From NCBI RefSeq assembly GCF_002741035.1, contig NZ_CP016808.1, positions 2,914,001 through 2,978,000 on the forward strand: a DNA stretch of 64,000 bases, written 5' to 3'. The notes under the pieces are model-generated. The model saw only the letters and a list, made by a program, of their open reading frames with translations, was not told where the DNA came from and did not search any database. Shown in pieces: positions 1 to 8,159 of this stretch. Position numbers and translations under genes: made by a program. This stretch comes from Paenibacillus sp. BIHB 4019. GTDB lineage: Bacteria; Bacillota; Bacilli; Paenibacillales; Paenibacillaceae. The first letter of the stretch is position 1, and each line of letters starts with the position of its first letter.

Positions 1-1
1 A

Positions 2-292
2 GGCGAGCCGGTTGTGACGAAGGTTCGAGTGAGCGCGTTCGCCGGAAGCGACCTTGAGGTCATCCTTCGGTCCCGCCAAATCGACACGCTCATTCTTAGC
101 GGCATCGCCACAAGCGGGGTCGTTCTTTCGACATTGCGGGAAGCAGCAGATAAGGATTTTGCGATTACGGTACTATCCGATGCCTGTATGGATGCTGACC
201 CAGAGGTCCATCGCGTGCTAACCGAGAAGGTGTTCCCTCAACAGGCCGAGGTGATGACTGTTGAGGCGTGGGTTGCTTCTTTATTCAGCTAA
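2..292 (+). CDS. Isochorismatase-family hydrolase, C-terminal part (5' truncated by window)
   Basis: The reading frame is open from the first bases of the window (GEPVVTKVRVSAF...), so the GTG at 14 is not the true start; this is the C-terminal ~96 residues of a longer protein. The segment matches the end of the isochorismatase-like fold: the central strand-loop LILSGIATSGVVLST followed by the helix REAADKDF and the strand AITVLSDAC. In classical members (PncA, YcaC type) the catalytic cysteine lies in the ATSG-V-V loop; here that position is valine, as in a subgroup of homologues, so cysteine-hydrolase activity is doubtful. Substrate unknown. It is convergent with the downstream SDR gene, with no clear terminator between them. 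Confidence 0.8.
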   Translation, partial: GEPVVTKVRVSAFAGSDLEVILRSRQIDTLILSGIATSGVVLSTLREAADKDFAITVLSDACMDADPEVHRVLTEKVFPQQAEVMTVEAWVASLFS

Positions 293-382
293 TGCCCAGA
301 GTAACGGCAAGTTTTTGCCAGAGACTCCACCAAACAAACGGGGTAAGGTATTGGGGATGGAGAGAGAGTTGGCGGTGACCCC

Positions 383-1135
383 TCAGCCCCGCGCCATCGC
401 ATTCGAAAGGGTGTCCGGAAAGTATTTCCCCGCAAAGCGCAATAGTTTGGAGAAGCCCGGCACAATCCTCTTTTTGTTTCGCTCCATCCCTTGAATCCCG
501 TGCTTAACGAGTGTGTCCAGACTCATACTGGGAATGCCGCCGTTTTGCATGTCAGGGAGCAGATTGGTTTCCGCGACGAGGGGAGGGACAAGCTCCATCA
601 CGTGTATGTTCGTTTTTGATTTCCTGAGCTGGATTCGAAGCGCATCGGTAAACATATGCACGCCCGCCTTTGTAGCCGAATAAACGGGATGAAGGGGCGA
701 AGTGACGTAGGATAGACCGGAGCTTACGGTTACGATCATAGCATCCTTTTGTCTGGCCAATTGCGGGAGCAGTGCTGCCGTCATCCAGATGGTCCCGTTT
801 AAGTTCGTTTCGACCTCTGCGGTAGTCTGCTCTAAATCGAGGTTATCGTCCATCAATTCGAATGCGCGCATAATACCTGCCGAGTTGAACAGAATCGAGA
901 CTTCAGGGTATCGGTCACGAAGGATGGCGGCCGTTTCGCGAACGGAGTTCGCATTGGAGACGTCGCCGCACAGCCCGACGAGCCCTTTATGTTGGTGCGT
1001 CACTTGATCGAGGGTTGCTTGATTTCGTCCAATGACGATGACTTTATTGCCGCGATTCAACAAGTTTATAGCAAATGCAAGCCCGATGCCCGAAGTGCCG
1101 CCTGTAACGACGATTGTACGATTTGAAAGTTTCAT
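383..1135 (-). CDS. SDR-family oxidoreductase
   Basis: Classical short-chain dehydrogenase of 250 residues with a complete Rossmann fold: the cofactor loop TGGTSGIG at residues 11-18, NSAG in place of the usual NNAG near residue 87, a catalytic serine in VTVSSG and the YSATK active-site pair near 155. It resembles DltE-like SDRs (NAD(P)-dependent; substrate unknown). The start has AAAGGAG 8 bases upstream. It is transcribed divergently from a TetR regulator across a 123-bp region with two matching inverted repeats, so it is very probably that regulator's target. A -35 TTGACT and -10 TATGCT with 17-bp spacing are visible on the minus strand at 1192-1220. Confidence 0.88.
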   Translation of the reverse strand: MKLSNRTIVVTGGTSGIGLAFAINLLNRGNKVIVIGRNQATLDQVTHQHKGLVGLCGDVSNANSVRETAAILRDRYPEVSILFNSAGIMRAFELMDDNLDLEQTTAEVETNLNGTIWMTAALLPQLARQKDAMIVTVSSGLSYVTSPLHPVYSATKAGVHMFTDALRIQLRKSKTNIHVMELVPPLVAETNLLPDMQNGGIPSMSLDTLVKHGIQGMERNKKRIVPGFSKLLRFAGKYFPDTLSNAMARG

Positions 1136-1153
1136 GCAGGATTCTCCTTTTCA

Positions 1154-1177
1154 GTTACGTTTTTTTAAATTTGTAAC
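1154..1177. promoter_or_regulatory. TetR operator copy in the SDR leader
   Basis: GTTAC at 1154-1158 and GTAAC at 1173-1177 form an inverted repeat 24 bp end to end. The geometry is identical to that of the second site at 1207-1230. This copy lies between the predicted SDR start point and its ribosome binding site. Confidence 0.6.
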
Positions 1178-1206
1178 CTGTGAACGACCTAAGCATACAT
1201 TGGGAA

Positions 1207-1230
1207 GTTACAAAAGTCAACAGTTGTAAC
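1207..1230. promoter_or_regulatory. Central TetR operator over both divergent promoters
   Basis: Arms GTTACAA (1207-1213) and TTGTAAC (1224-1230) are perfect inverted repeats separated by 10 bp. The right arm doubles as the tetR -35 (TTGTAA, 1224-1229). The spacer holds the minus-strand -35 of the SDR gene (TTGACT, complement of 1215-1220). A repressor bound here would shut off both genes. Confidence 0.65.
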
Positions 1231-1257
1231 CTATGGCGTCAATCGTTATAATATAAT
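1224..1257 (+). promoter_or_regulatory. Promoter of tetR gene, apparently leaderless
   Basis: TTGTAA (1224-1229), 17 bp, then TATAAT (1247-1252), with a second overlapping TATAAT at 1252-1257. The ATG of the regulator is at 1259, where transcription should begin, and no Shine-Dalgarno sequence precedes it. Confidence 0.6.
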
Positions 1258-1258
1258 C

Positions 1259-1816
1259 ATGAAAAATTTAAGCAGAGAACTCATTTTGGAAACCGCGCAT
1301 CGAATGGTTGTCGAACAAGGGATGGAGAAAGTCAACCTGTCAAAGGTCGGCTCTGAGCTCGGGACGACCCATGCTGCGATCTACAAGTATTTTACAGGCA
1401 AGGAAGAGTTATGGACCGAGCTTGCGTTGTCGTGGCTGGACCATGAGCTGGTGCGGCTGTTCCCATTTGACACGGACAAGTACTCGTCTAAAAAGGACGT
1501 CGTGCACGAATGGTTATGGGTATTAAGTGGATCGAAATATGAGGCTTATGTGCGTGAGCCTGAAATGTTTAAGCTGTATACCGCCTATATTGATCAAAAT
1601 CCGACGGTCGCCGCTCGGCACATTGGCGATTTGGTGGACAGCTTAAAGGCCGCAAGCGGCATTGAGGAAGTTGGGCGCCTGTATGCCATTTTAATGGCGT
1701 TTTCTTATTTTTCCGCGCCAGCTTATGCAGACAATTGGCTGCGTATGGATTTCAAAGCAGAGTTCGAAGCGGTCTGGAAGCTGATCGAGGCGGGAATTGA
1801 AGAAGCTGCAGACTGA
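1259..1816 (+). CDS. TetR-family transcriptional regulator
   Basis: Protein of 185 residues with an N-terminal TetR helix-turn-helix: ELILETAHRMVVEQG, then VGSELGTTHAAIYKYFTGKEEL at residues ~25-47, followed by an all-helical ligand/dimer domain. It probably represses itself and the divergent SDR gene through the two GTTAC-N14-GTAAC sites between them. The start codon at 1259 is fixed by the HTH beginning right after it, yet there is no ribosome binding site and a TATAAT box ends two to seven bases before the ATG. The mRNA therefore looks leaderless. Ligand unknown. Confidence 0.88.
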   Translation: MKNLSRELILETAHRMVVEQGMEKVNLSKVGSELGTTHAAIYKYFTGKEELWTELALSWLDHELVRLFPFDTDKYSSKKDVVHEWLWVLSGSKYEAYVREPEMFKLYTAYIDQNPTVAARHIGDLVDSLKAASGIEEVGRLYAILMAFSYFSAPAYADNWLRMDFKAEFEAVWKLIEAGIEEAAD

Positions 1817-1837
1817 ACTACAAGCGGAATACGAGAA

Positions 1838-1865
1838 GGCTGCCAGCTTGATTGGCGGCCTTTTT
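1838..1865 (+). terminator. Rho-independent terminator after tetR
   Basis: Stem GGCTGCCA (1838-1845) pairs with TGGCGGCC (1853-1860) with one G-U pair, followed by five T. Confidence 0.75.
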
Positions 1866-1962
1866 ACGCTAACGTTTACGAGTGAGTTGAACAAGGTGAA
1901 ATCAAAAGTTTCTTGCCGTTACAGACAGCGCGATGAACCCTACCGCAATTAAGGGCAAATTT

Positions 1963-1971
1963 TGATATAAT
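1963..1971 (+). promoter_or_regulatory. Extended -10 promoter element for the AAC(3)-like gene
   Basis: TGATATAAT: a TG one base ahead of a perfect TATAAT (1966-1971), 21 bp before the ATG. No good -35 is visible. Confidence 0.5.
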
Positions 1972-1991
1972 GGGCGGGGAGGGTGAAGAGC

Positions 1992-2756
1992 ATGCACACA
2001 ATAGAGAGCTTAATGAAGCAATTAGAGCAGTTGGGCATTGACGGCCAAGGAACGCTGCTTGTCCATTCATCGATGAAAAGCATGGGGCCAGTCGAAGGTG
2101 GCGGAGACACCGTCCTGGATGCGTTCACTTCCTATATGAAGGATGGGCTGTTGGTGCTGCCCACCCATACTTGGTCCTACATCAATGCGGATAATCCGAA
2201 ATTTTACGTGGAGCAGTCGCCTTCCTGCGTCGGAATTTTGCCCGAGCTTTTTCGCAAGCGGCCTGGTGTGGTGCGCTCGTTGCATCCCACTCATTCGGTG
2301 GCAGCAATAGGGCGAGATTCAATAGAGTTCACAAACGACGACCATCGTTTCGATACGCCATGCGCTAGAGGCTCCGCTTGGGGAAAGCTGCTCGACCGAA
2401 GGGCGACTATTTTGCTGGTTGGAGTCGATTTAAGGCGCAACACCTTTATTCATGGCGTCGAGGAATGGGTGGACATACCGGGCAGGCTGACGGATGGCCA
2501 TGAGATGCTTTCCACAGTATTGCCCGATGGAACCGAAATTTCTGTCCCTTCCCGCCGGCATTGCGGGCTATCGTGGTCCCAGCATTTTTGGAAGGTAGAC
2601 GATGTGCTTGAAAGTAAAGGCGCCATGCATAGAGGCCGGCTAGGCGATGCCGATGTAAGGGTCTGTGATGCGGCTGCGGTAGCGGAAGTAATAACGGAAA
2701 TGCTCAAGGAAAATCCGGATTTGTTCTCGGATAATCATCCTTTGGATCATGAATAG
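1992..2756 (+). CDS. AAC(3)-family aminoglycoside N-acetyltransferase-like protein
   Basis: The 254-residue protein matches the AAC(3)/YokD acetyltransferase family, which transfers an acetyl group from acetyl-CoA to an amine. Visible family features are LLVHSSMKSMGPVEGGG near the N terminus, LVLPTHTWSY, the catalytic-type segment LHPTHSVAAIG and the GTXW-like C(A)RGSAWGKLLD, then HGVEEW. The ATG at 1992 has GGGGAGG at normal spacing; the in-frame GTG at 1983 overlaps that site and is less likely. It is a single gene with its own promoter. Whether it modifies aminoglycosides or another amine cannot be told from sequence. Many soil Bacilli carry chromosomal members without a known resistance phenotype. 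Confidence 0.87.
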   Translation: MHTIESLMKQLEQLGIDGQGTLLVHSSMKSMGPVEGGGDTVLDAFTSYMKDGLLVLPTHTWSYINADNPKFYVEQSPSCVGILPELFRKRPGVVRSLHPTHSVAAIGRDSIEFTNDDHRFDTPCARGSAWGKLLDRRATILLVGVDLRRNTFIHGVEEWVDIPGRLTDGHEMLSTVLPDGTEISVPSRRHCGLSWSQHFWKVDDVLESKGAMHRGRLGDADVRVCDAAAVAEVITEMLKENPDLFSDNHPLDHE

Positions 2757-2975
2757 GAATGAAAGAAAGGGCTGTCCGGCAACGGCCGGCCCTAAGGCAA
2801 GACCCTCGTAAAACTTTCGGAATTTCTCCCCAAAACAACGTTTTCTCTTCCCATAGCTTAAATATGAAACGTTCAAGCTTCGGCAATACAAAGGAATGTA
2901 GGAAGAAATAGGACAGAGGTTGGCTGGACTGCCATTGTGTGGGCTAGCTCACGGTCTTGACTGTATGATAAGATG

Positions 2976-2990
2976 TGGTTAATTTAACCA
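2976..2990. promoter_or_regulatory. 15-bp perfect palindrome upstream of the diguanylate cyclase gene
   Basis: TGGTTAA-T-TTAACCA is perfectly symmetric and lies just upstream of TATAAT (3000-3005). It is a plausible operator; the regulator is unknown. Confidence 0.45.
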
Positions 2991-3039
2991 AACCTATTCT
3001 ATAATATTGTAGTTGTCGAATCAAAAAAGGAGAAAATTT

Positions 3040-4734
3040 GTGAGCCCATTAGCATGGTATGATCTCTTTTTATTCATCCTCTTGTTTGTCGTATATATTT
3101 ATGTTTTTGCTACTGTTAGAATTACGAACTTACATAAGGTGTACTTCTTATTTCATTTTTTAATGATGCTTTGGCCGGTGTGCCAATTTGCTACAGATCT
3201 GACTGACGATCCGCAGCTACAGCTGTTTTATGTGAATCTGTCTTTTGTGGCGCTTTCCTTGTTGGGGAGCGGCTGGCTTCTGCTCACGATCTTTCTTACC
3301 GGGAATGCGGATAGGCTAGGAAATAAAAGACTATTTTTATTGTTTGCGCCAGCGGTTATTGCAGCAGTTGGTGTCATTATAAATCCGTTTAATCTTTTTG
3401 TAGCTCCGATGAGGGGCGGTTACGTCGATAGAGCATATGGCATATGGTTCTGGATTGTGATCGTTATTCTGGTAAGCTACTTTTTTGCTTCTCTCTTTGT
3501 TTTGTTTGGGGCATTACATTCTTCAAGAACGTCACCCATGATCAAAAATCAAGTGAAGATCACGCTGTGGGGCATATTCGTGCTGGCCACTTTTGCCGGT
3601 ATTGACGCTATTCTTAATGTGGTGCTAAAGCAGTGGCTGCCGATCATTCCAGGATTTACTTCTCTAGGCATTTTTCTTTCAGATCTATTTTTCGTATATG
3701 TCATTAAAAAATACAATGTGTTTGATCTTGTTTCCATCGCCCATGAGGACGTCATCAATACGATTCCATATGGAATCCTTGTATTAGATGAGAATGAATC
3801 CATTATTGAAGTTAACAAAGCTTTACGATCGTCTATGGATTTAAATGTGGGTGACTATTTTGATATGGAGACGTTTCTTGGCACTGTTCATGTAGAGGGC
3901 AGCAGCAAGGAATTTCTGGAGCATTACAAGCAAAAGGAAAATACGCTGTCTCAAATTGAAATCGTCGCCCAGCGCGATATTGAGCGTCATTTTATCGTAC
4001 AAGCTTCCCCGATTGTTGATTCTTATCCGATGCAAATCGGTCATATTATTACGTTCCAGGATGTCTCGCAAGAGCGCTTTTATGTTCAAGAAATGAATCG
4101 GCAAAATGAGATCCTCCAGGAGCGCAATCATTCTCTGGATCGCATTCGTAATGAGTTATCCGAAGCCAATCGAAAGCTTGAAGAATTAGTTCTTACGGAC
4201 AGTTTAACCAACTGCTACAATCGCCGTTATTTGACCCAACAGTTGACTCATGAGGTTATAACCAATATTCAATATAAAACGCCATTTTCACTCATCCTGT
4301 TTGATATTGATTTCTTTAAAGCGATCAATGACCGCTTTGGGCATGTAATAGGCGATGAAGTTCTTTATCGTACGGCTCAAGCCGTCAAGCAATCGATTCG
4401 CGGCACTGATATTTTAGCCCGATATGGCGGGGAGGAATTTATGATCTACCTTCCGCATACCGAACGCCAGTTAGCCGAGCAGTTAGCGGAACGAGTGAGA
4501 TTGGCGGTAGAGTCGAACTACATGTTGATAGATCATGAAGTCAAGCAGGTTTCAATAACGGTGAGTGTAGGCATTTTATCCATGGAGGACTTTGATCATG
4601 AAGATGTGCCGGACAATCCCGAAGGCTATTTAATTCAACTTTTTGCTGCAGTAGATAAAGCCCTTTACCAAGCGAAGCAAAATGGACGCAACCGGATCGA
4701 ATTCGCAGATTTCCAAAAAACATCAAGCTCATAA
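3040..4734 (+). CDS. Membrane-bound diguanylate cyclase (7TM-PAS-GGDEF)
   Basis: Predicted to make c-di-GMP from two GTP at the membrane. The first ~215 residues form about seven hydrophobic segments resembling the N-terminal 7TM region of some histidine kinases. A PAS-like segment follows (INTIPYGILVLDENESIIEVN, residues ~220-340), then a coiled coil (~345-385) and a full GGDEF domain (~385-555) with the active-site motif GGEEF. The product-inhibition site RGTD sits exactly five residues before GGEEF, so feedback control is likely. The GTG at 3040 is chosen because AAAGGAG lies 7 bases upstream; the TTG at 3013 would place that site inside the gene. It is a single-gene unit with a terminator behind. 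Confidence 0.9.
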   Translation: MSPLAWYDLFLFILLFVVYIYVFATVRITNLHKVYFLFHFLMMLWPVCQFATDLTDDPQLQLFYVNLSFVALSLLGSGWLLLTIFLTGNADRLGNKRLFLLFAPAVIAAVGVIINPFNLFVAPMRGGYVDRAYGIWFWIVIVILVSYFFASLFVLFGALHSSRTSPMIKNQVKITLWGIFVLATFAGIDAILNVVLKQWLPIIPGFTSLGIFLSDLFFVYVIKKYNVFDLVSIAHEDVINTIPYGILVLDENESIIEVNKALRSSMDLNVGDYFDMETFLGTVHVEGSSKEFLEHYKQKENTLSQIEIVAQRDIERHFIVQASPIVDSYPMQIGHIITFQDVSQERFYVQEMNRQNEILQERNHSLDRIRNELSEANRKLEELVLTDSLTNCYNRRYLTQQLTHEVITNIQYKTPFSLILFDIDFFKAINDRFGHVIGDEVLYRTAQAVKQSIRGTDILARYGGEEFMIYLPHTERQLAEQLAERVRLAVESNYMLIDHEVKQVSITVSVGILSMEDFDHEDVPDNPEGYLIQLFAAVDKALYQAKQNGRNRIEFADFQKTSSS

Positions 4735-4795
4735 GGTGTCCCTTGAGTAATGAAATTTAAGCTGCAAGACGGGACACTGGGACGCTATAGCTAAT

Positions 4796-4836
4796 AAAAA
4801 GGATCGCTGCCAACACAGACGGTCCTTTTTATTTTG
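4796..4836. terminator. Bidirectional rho-independent terminator
   Basis: AAAAAGGATCG (4796-4806) pairs with CGGTCCTTTTT (4820-4830) with one G-U pair; T-rich on both strands. It serves the cyclase gene and possibly the convergent AraC gene. Confidence 0.75.
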
Positions 4837-4882
4837 TCTAAGCTAGGGGCAGCCATATGTGGCGGACTTACGGATTATACGC

Positions 4883-5791
4883 TTAGCTTTGGCCATATTT
4901 AGCTTTCAAATGCATGATGTCTGCTTTAGGAGGAGCACCGAACATACGGGAATATTCACGGCTGAATTGGGAGGCACTTTCATAGCCTACGCGAAAAGCG
5001 ACATCAGCGGCATCCCCCGACTCCGATAATAAAAGGCGGCGAGCCTCCTGCAAGCGCATTTGTTTTTGAAACTGAATAGGGCTCATGGCGGTAACCTCTT
5101 TGAAATGTCTGTGAAACGTAGAAATGCCCATATTGGCTAGCTCTGCAAGCTCTTCAATTCGCAAAGGCTGGCCGACGTTATGGGTAATATGTTCGATGGC
5201 CTCGCTGATGCGATAGGTGCTGCTGCCTTCCATTGCGAGCTGCGCCAAGGTAACCCCAAACTGCCCCTGCAAGAGCAAATATAAAATTTCTTTTGTGTAG
5301 ATCGGAGCTAGAAACGAAATGTCTTTAGGATGGTTCAGCAACCGAGTTAATCTGATTAGCGAATCCAAGATGGATGAGTCCATATCACCGACAAACATCG
5401 CACGTTTTGTGTTTTCTTGCGGGGTAATTTGGAAGGGGGCATCCTTTAAAACCTCTAATATTTGATTTGGCGTAAATTCAAGACGCAGGCTTAAGTATGG
5501 AGCATCGGGGAAAGCTTTTATAACGTGACCGATTACCGGCAAATTCATGGAAGAGATCAAATAGTCGGAAGGACCGTATTCAAACAACTCCTGTGCGAGC
5601 ATTACTTCCTTCAAACCTTGTGCGATGAAGCATAAGGAAGGCTTGTAAACGCGGTGAACCGGCTCGGTTATACAAGAAAGGCGAATTAGATATAACGATG
5701 GGACAGCGGTCTCGTGGACACCGTCTTGGCCCGAATGCTGCTCAATTAATTTGGCAAGTTCAATCTGCTGATTGTGTATGGCTTCAGGCAT
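4883..5791 (-). CDS. AraC-family regulator with AraC_N cupin-like domain
   Basis: The 302-residue protein has an N-terminal AraC_N-type domain (residues ~20-170, with RVYKPSLCFIAQGLKEVML) and two C-terminal helix-turn-helix motifs: LRIEELAELANMGISTFHRHF, and DVAFRVGYESASQFSREYSRMFG. The minus-strand frame is open back to 5962, but family length and the AAGGGACG upstream favour the ATG at 5791, leaving 192 bp to the divergent SDR gene. It probably controls that gene, as AraC_N regulators often control a neighbouring SDR or aldo-keto reductase. The inducer is unknown. Confidence 0.87.
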   Translation of the reverse strand: MPEAIHNQQIELAKLIEQHSGQDGVHETAVPSLYLIRLSCITEPVHRVYKPSLCFIAQGLKEVMLAQELFEYGPSDYLISSMNLPVIGHVIKAFPDAPYLSLRLEFTPNQILEVLKDAPFQITPQENTKRAMFVGDMDSSILDSLIRLTRLLNHPKDISFLAPIYTKEILYLLLQGQFGVTLAQLAMEGSSTYRISEAIEHITHNVGQPLRIEELAELANMGISTFHRHFKEVTAMSPIQFQKQMRLQEARRLLLSESGDAADVAFRVGYESASQFSREYSRMFGAPPKADIMHLKAKYGQS

Positions 5792-5983
5792 AAGATCCGT
5801 CCCTTCGTACTCGTGCTTAATGCCATTATTATAACGCAACAACAGCTGTTTCATAAATGGCGGTGAGAGAATCAGGCAAGCATTAGAGAGGAATGGGATA
5901 ACGTTCGCTTTTTCAATTACAGCATAATGAGAACAAGCTAGCTTGAAATAAAAAACAGGCAAATAAGAGAGGAAGTTATCAGG

Positions 5984-6724
5984 ATGTCAAATATTCAAGG
6001 TATCGTTGTCATAATTACGGGAGCATCTAGCGGGATTGGGGAGGCTGCAGCCAAAGAGCTTGCATCCAAAGGGGCCAAACTGGTGCTAGCTGCTCGCCGT
6101 GAGGATCGGCTGCAGAAATTGCAGGAAGAGATTCAAAATCAGGGCGGACAAGCGATTTACAAAGTGACCGATGTAACCTCGGCTGAACAAATGGAAGAGC
6201 TCGCCCAATTTGCGCTAAAGGAATTTGGGAAAATTGACGTGCTAATCAATAATGCCGGATTAATGCCAAATTCACTGCTTTACAAAAAACAAATTGAGGA
6301 TTGGAACAAAATGATTGATGTTAACATTAAAGGCGTTCTTTATGGCATCGCGGCCGTGCTTCCTTTCATGAGAGAGCGTAAATCAGGGCATATCATTAAT
6401 CTCTCTTCTGTAGCTGGACATTTTGTGGGCGCTGGTAGCGCCGTCTATGCTGGAACCAAGTTCGCTGTACGTGCCATTTCGGAAGGACTGCGCAAAGAAG
6501 AATACGGTAATAATATCCGTTCAACCATCATCTCGCCAGGAATGGTGAAATCCGAATTGCCGGAATCCATTACCGATACAGATTTTAAACCTGTAATCGA
6601 AAAAATGTATGAAGGCGCAATTGAAGCCGAGAGCATTGCCCGTGCCATCGCTTTTGCCATTGAGCAGCCGTCCGATGTAGCGATCAATGAAATGATCATT
6701 CGTCCTACTCATCAAGAACGCTAA
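5984..6724 (+). CDS. SDR-family oxidoreductase
   Basis: Classical SDR, 246 residues: TGASSGIG cofactor loop at ~12-19, AARREDRLQKL following strand 2 (the RR suggests NADP preference), NNAG at ~88, catalytic serine in INLSSVAG, and YAGTKFAV (Tyr-x-x-x-Lys) at ~153. It resembles the YdfG/serine-dehydrogenase-like SDRs common beside AraC_N regulators. The start has GAGAGGAAG at proper spacing. It is divergent from the AraC gene, which may activate it. Substrate unknown. Confidence 0.9.
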   Translation: MSNIQGIVVIITGASSGIGEAAAKELASKGAKLVLAARREDRLQKLQEEIQNQGGQAIYKVTDVTSAEQMEELAQFALKEFGKIDVLINNAGLMPNSLLYKKQIEDWNKMIDVNIKGVLYGIAAVLPFMRERKSGHIINLSSVAGHFVGAGSAVYAGTKFAVRAISEGLRKEEYGNNIRSTIISPGMVKSELPESITDTDFKPVIEKMYEGAIEAESIARAIAFAIEQPSDVAINEMIIRPTHQER

Positions 6725-6729
6725 TCGCT

Positions 6730-6769
6730 AAAAGGTTTGCCTTAGCACGAATCGGGCAGACCTTTTTTA
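6730..6769 (+). terminator. Rho-independent terminator
   Basis: AAAAGGT-TTGCC pairs with GGGCAG-ACCTTTTTT around a 12-nt loop and ends in a T-run. It separates the SDR gene from the MFS gene. Confidence 0.7.
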
Positions 6770-6794
6770 ACCCCTTTTTTTAAGGAGGATAAAG

Positions 6795-7970
6795 GTGTAC
6801 ACACGATTGCAAAAACTGTTTGAAATTAAAGGCTATAAATTATTTGTCATTTGCATTTTGCTGGTCGGCATAGGAATATCGATTACACTGCCTTACTTAG
6901 CTCTTTATTGTACAGAGGTTTTGGGAATGAGTGCGGGTACCTTCGGCGTTTTCACAGCTGTAAGCTCATTAAGTGGCGTGGCGGCAAACTCAATCATTGG
7001 CAAATATTCGGATCGCGGACTGGACCGAAAATTAATGATTATTTTGGCAACGGTGTCATCTGCATGGGGCTATACGTCCTATTTAATAGTGGATAACTTC
7101 TTAATATTGCTTGTTATCGTTGGATTTTTTAGCGGGTTAGGGGCAGCCGCGATGCCGCAAATGTATGCCTATGCCCAGGAATCGGCAAATGAAAGCAACT
7201 CTGATGACAAAACCTTTGCGATGTCTACTTTGCGTTCCCTTGTATCACTCGGATTTCTGGTAGGGCCTTTAGTCGGAACCATCATTTTAAGTGCTGTTGG
7301 ATATAAGGGGCTTTTTCTAGGGACTTCGGCCATTTTTCTTGCCATTGCCTCGCTTGTCGCGGTATTTCTGCCTAAAAAAAGAGCCATTCAAAAGAAGAGG
7401 CCAAGCGCAGGCGATAATGCACGGAAACGCAGGCAAGTCTGGAGTCTGTTAATCGCCTTCATCTTCCTATTTGCCGTCAATGCTATAAACGGGATCGTCA
7501 CGCCATTATTTATTGTAAACGAGCTTCACGGAACGCATACGGATATCGGATGGGTTGTTAGCCTATGCGCTGGCTTGGAGATTCCCATTATGTTTGCGCT
7601 GGGCGCACTGGGAAGAAAAATATCGAACCATTCTTTGATGATCAGCGCCTGCTTTATTGCAATCATGTACAACATTATATTAAGTGTTTCTACCGATTCC
7701 TGGCAGTTGATTGCCGCACAGCTTTTGCAGGCTGCGTTTGTGGCTATTGTTATGGGTAATGGACTAAGCTACTTTACGGAGCTATTCCCCCATTCGCCGG
7801 GGCTGTCCACAACGATTTATTACAATTCCTCTATTATTGGAAGATTAGCAGGAAATTTAGGCGGTGGCATGATCGCTCAGTTTGCAGGGTTTCGTAACGT
7901 TTATTGGGTATGTCTAGCCATCGTAATGGTCTCGTTCGTTATCTTATGGAGCAGCCGCAGGACGAATTGA
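6795..7970 (+). CDS. MFS transporter, sugar-efflux-like
   Basis: The 391-residue membrane protein has 12 predicted hydrophobic segments and the MFS loop-2 motif GKYSDRGLDRKLMI (residues ~68-81), which resembles the SET-type sugar efflux family. A basic central loop (KKRAIQKKRPSAGDNARKRR) splits two six-helix halves, and the second half ends LWSSRR. GTG start with AAGGAGG 6 bases upstream. It sits behind a terminator downstream of the SDR gene, so it may be separately or weakly co-transcribed. The substrate is uncertain; drug efflux is equally possible. Confidence 0.83.
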   Translation: MYTRLQKLFEIKGYKLFVICILLVGIGISITLPYLALYCTEVLGMSAGTFGVFTAVSSLSGVAANSIIGKYSDRGLDRKLMIILATVSSAWGYTSYLIVDNFLILLVIVGFFSGLGAAAMPQMYAYAQESANESNSDDKTFAMSTLRSLVSLGFLVGPLVGTIILSAVGYKGLFLGTSAIFLAIASLVAVFLPKKRAIQKKRPSAGDNARKRRQVWSLLIAFIFLFAVNAINGIVTPLFIVNELHGTHTDIGWVVSLCAGLEIPIMFALGALGRKISNHSLMISACFIAIMYNIILSVSTDSWQLIAAQLLQAAFVAIVMGNGLSYFTELFPHSPGLSTTIYYNSSIIGRLAGNLGGGMIAQFAGFRNVYWVCLAIVMVSFVILWSSRRTN

Positions 7971-8159
7971 CTTTGATTCTGCAGGTGAGGTATACTCTTC
8001 ATGAATCAAAAAAAGGGTTTTTTATTAAAATTTGGATGAATTAGGTTTGGATTGATTTCAGAATGAGCGGGTTTCTCTTCGTCAATTTTCACTAGTTTTG
8101 TCCTTGGCCGAATCGTAGATTACCATACGTATTCTATATGTTGGAAGGAGATGGTGGCA

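Noticed and set aside
2770..2795. GC-rich hairpin after the AAC(3)-like gene as a terminator
   Set aside because: Stem has mismatches and no T-run follows.
5792..5962. 57-residue N-terminal extension of the AraC protein
   Set aside because: Exceeds family length and lacks a ribosome site; a good one precedes 5791.
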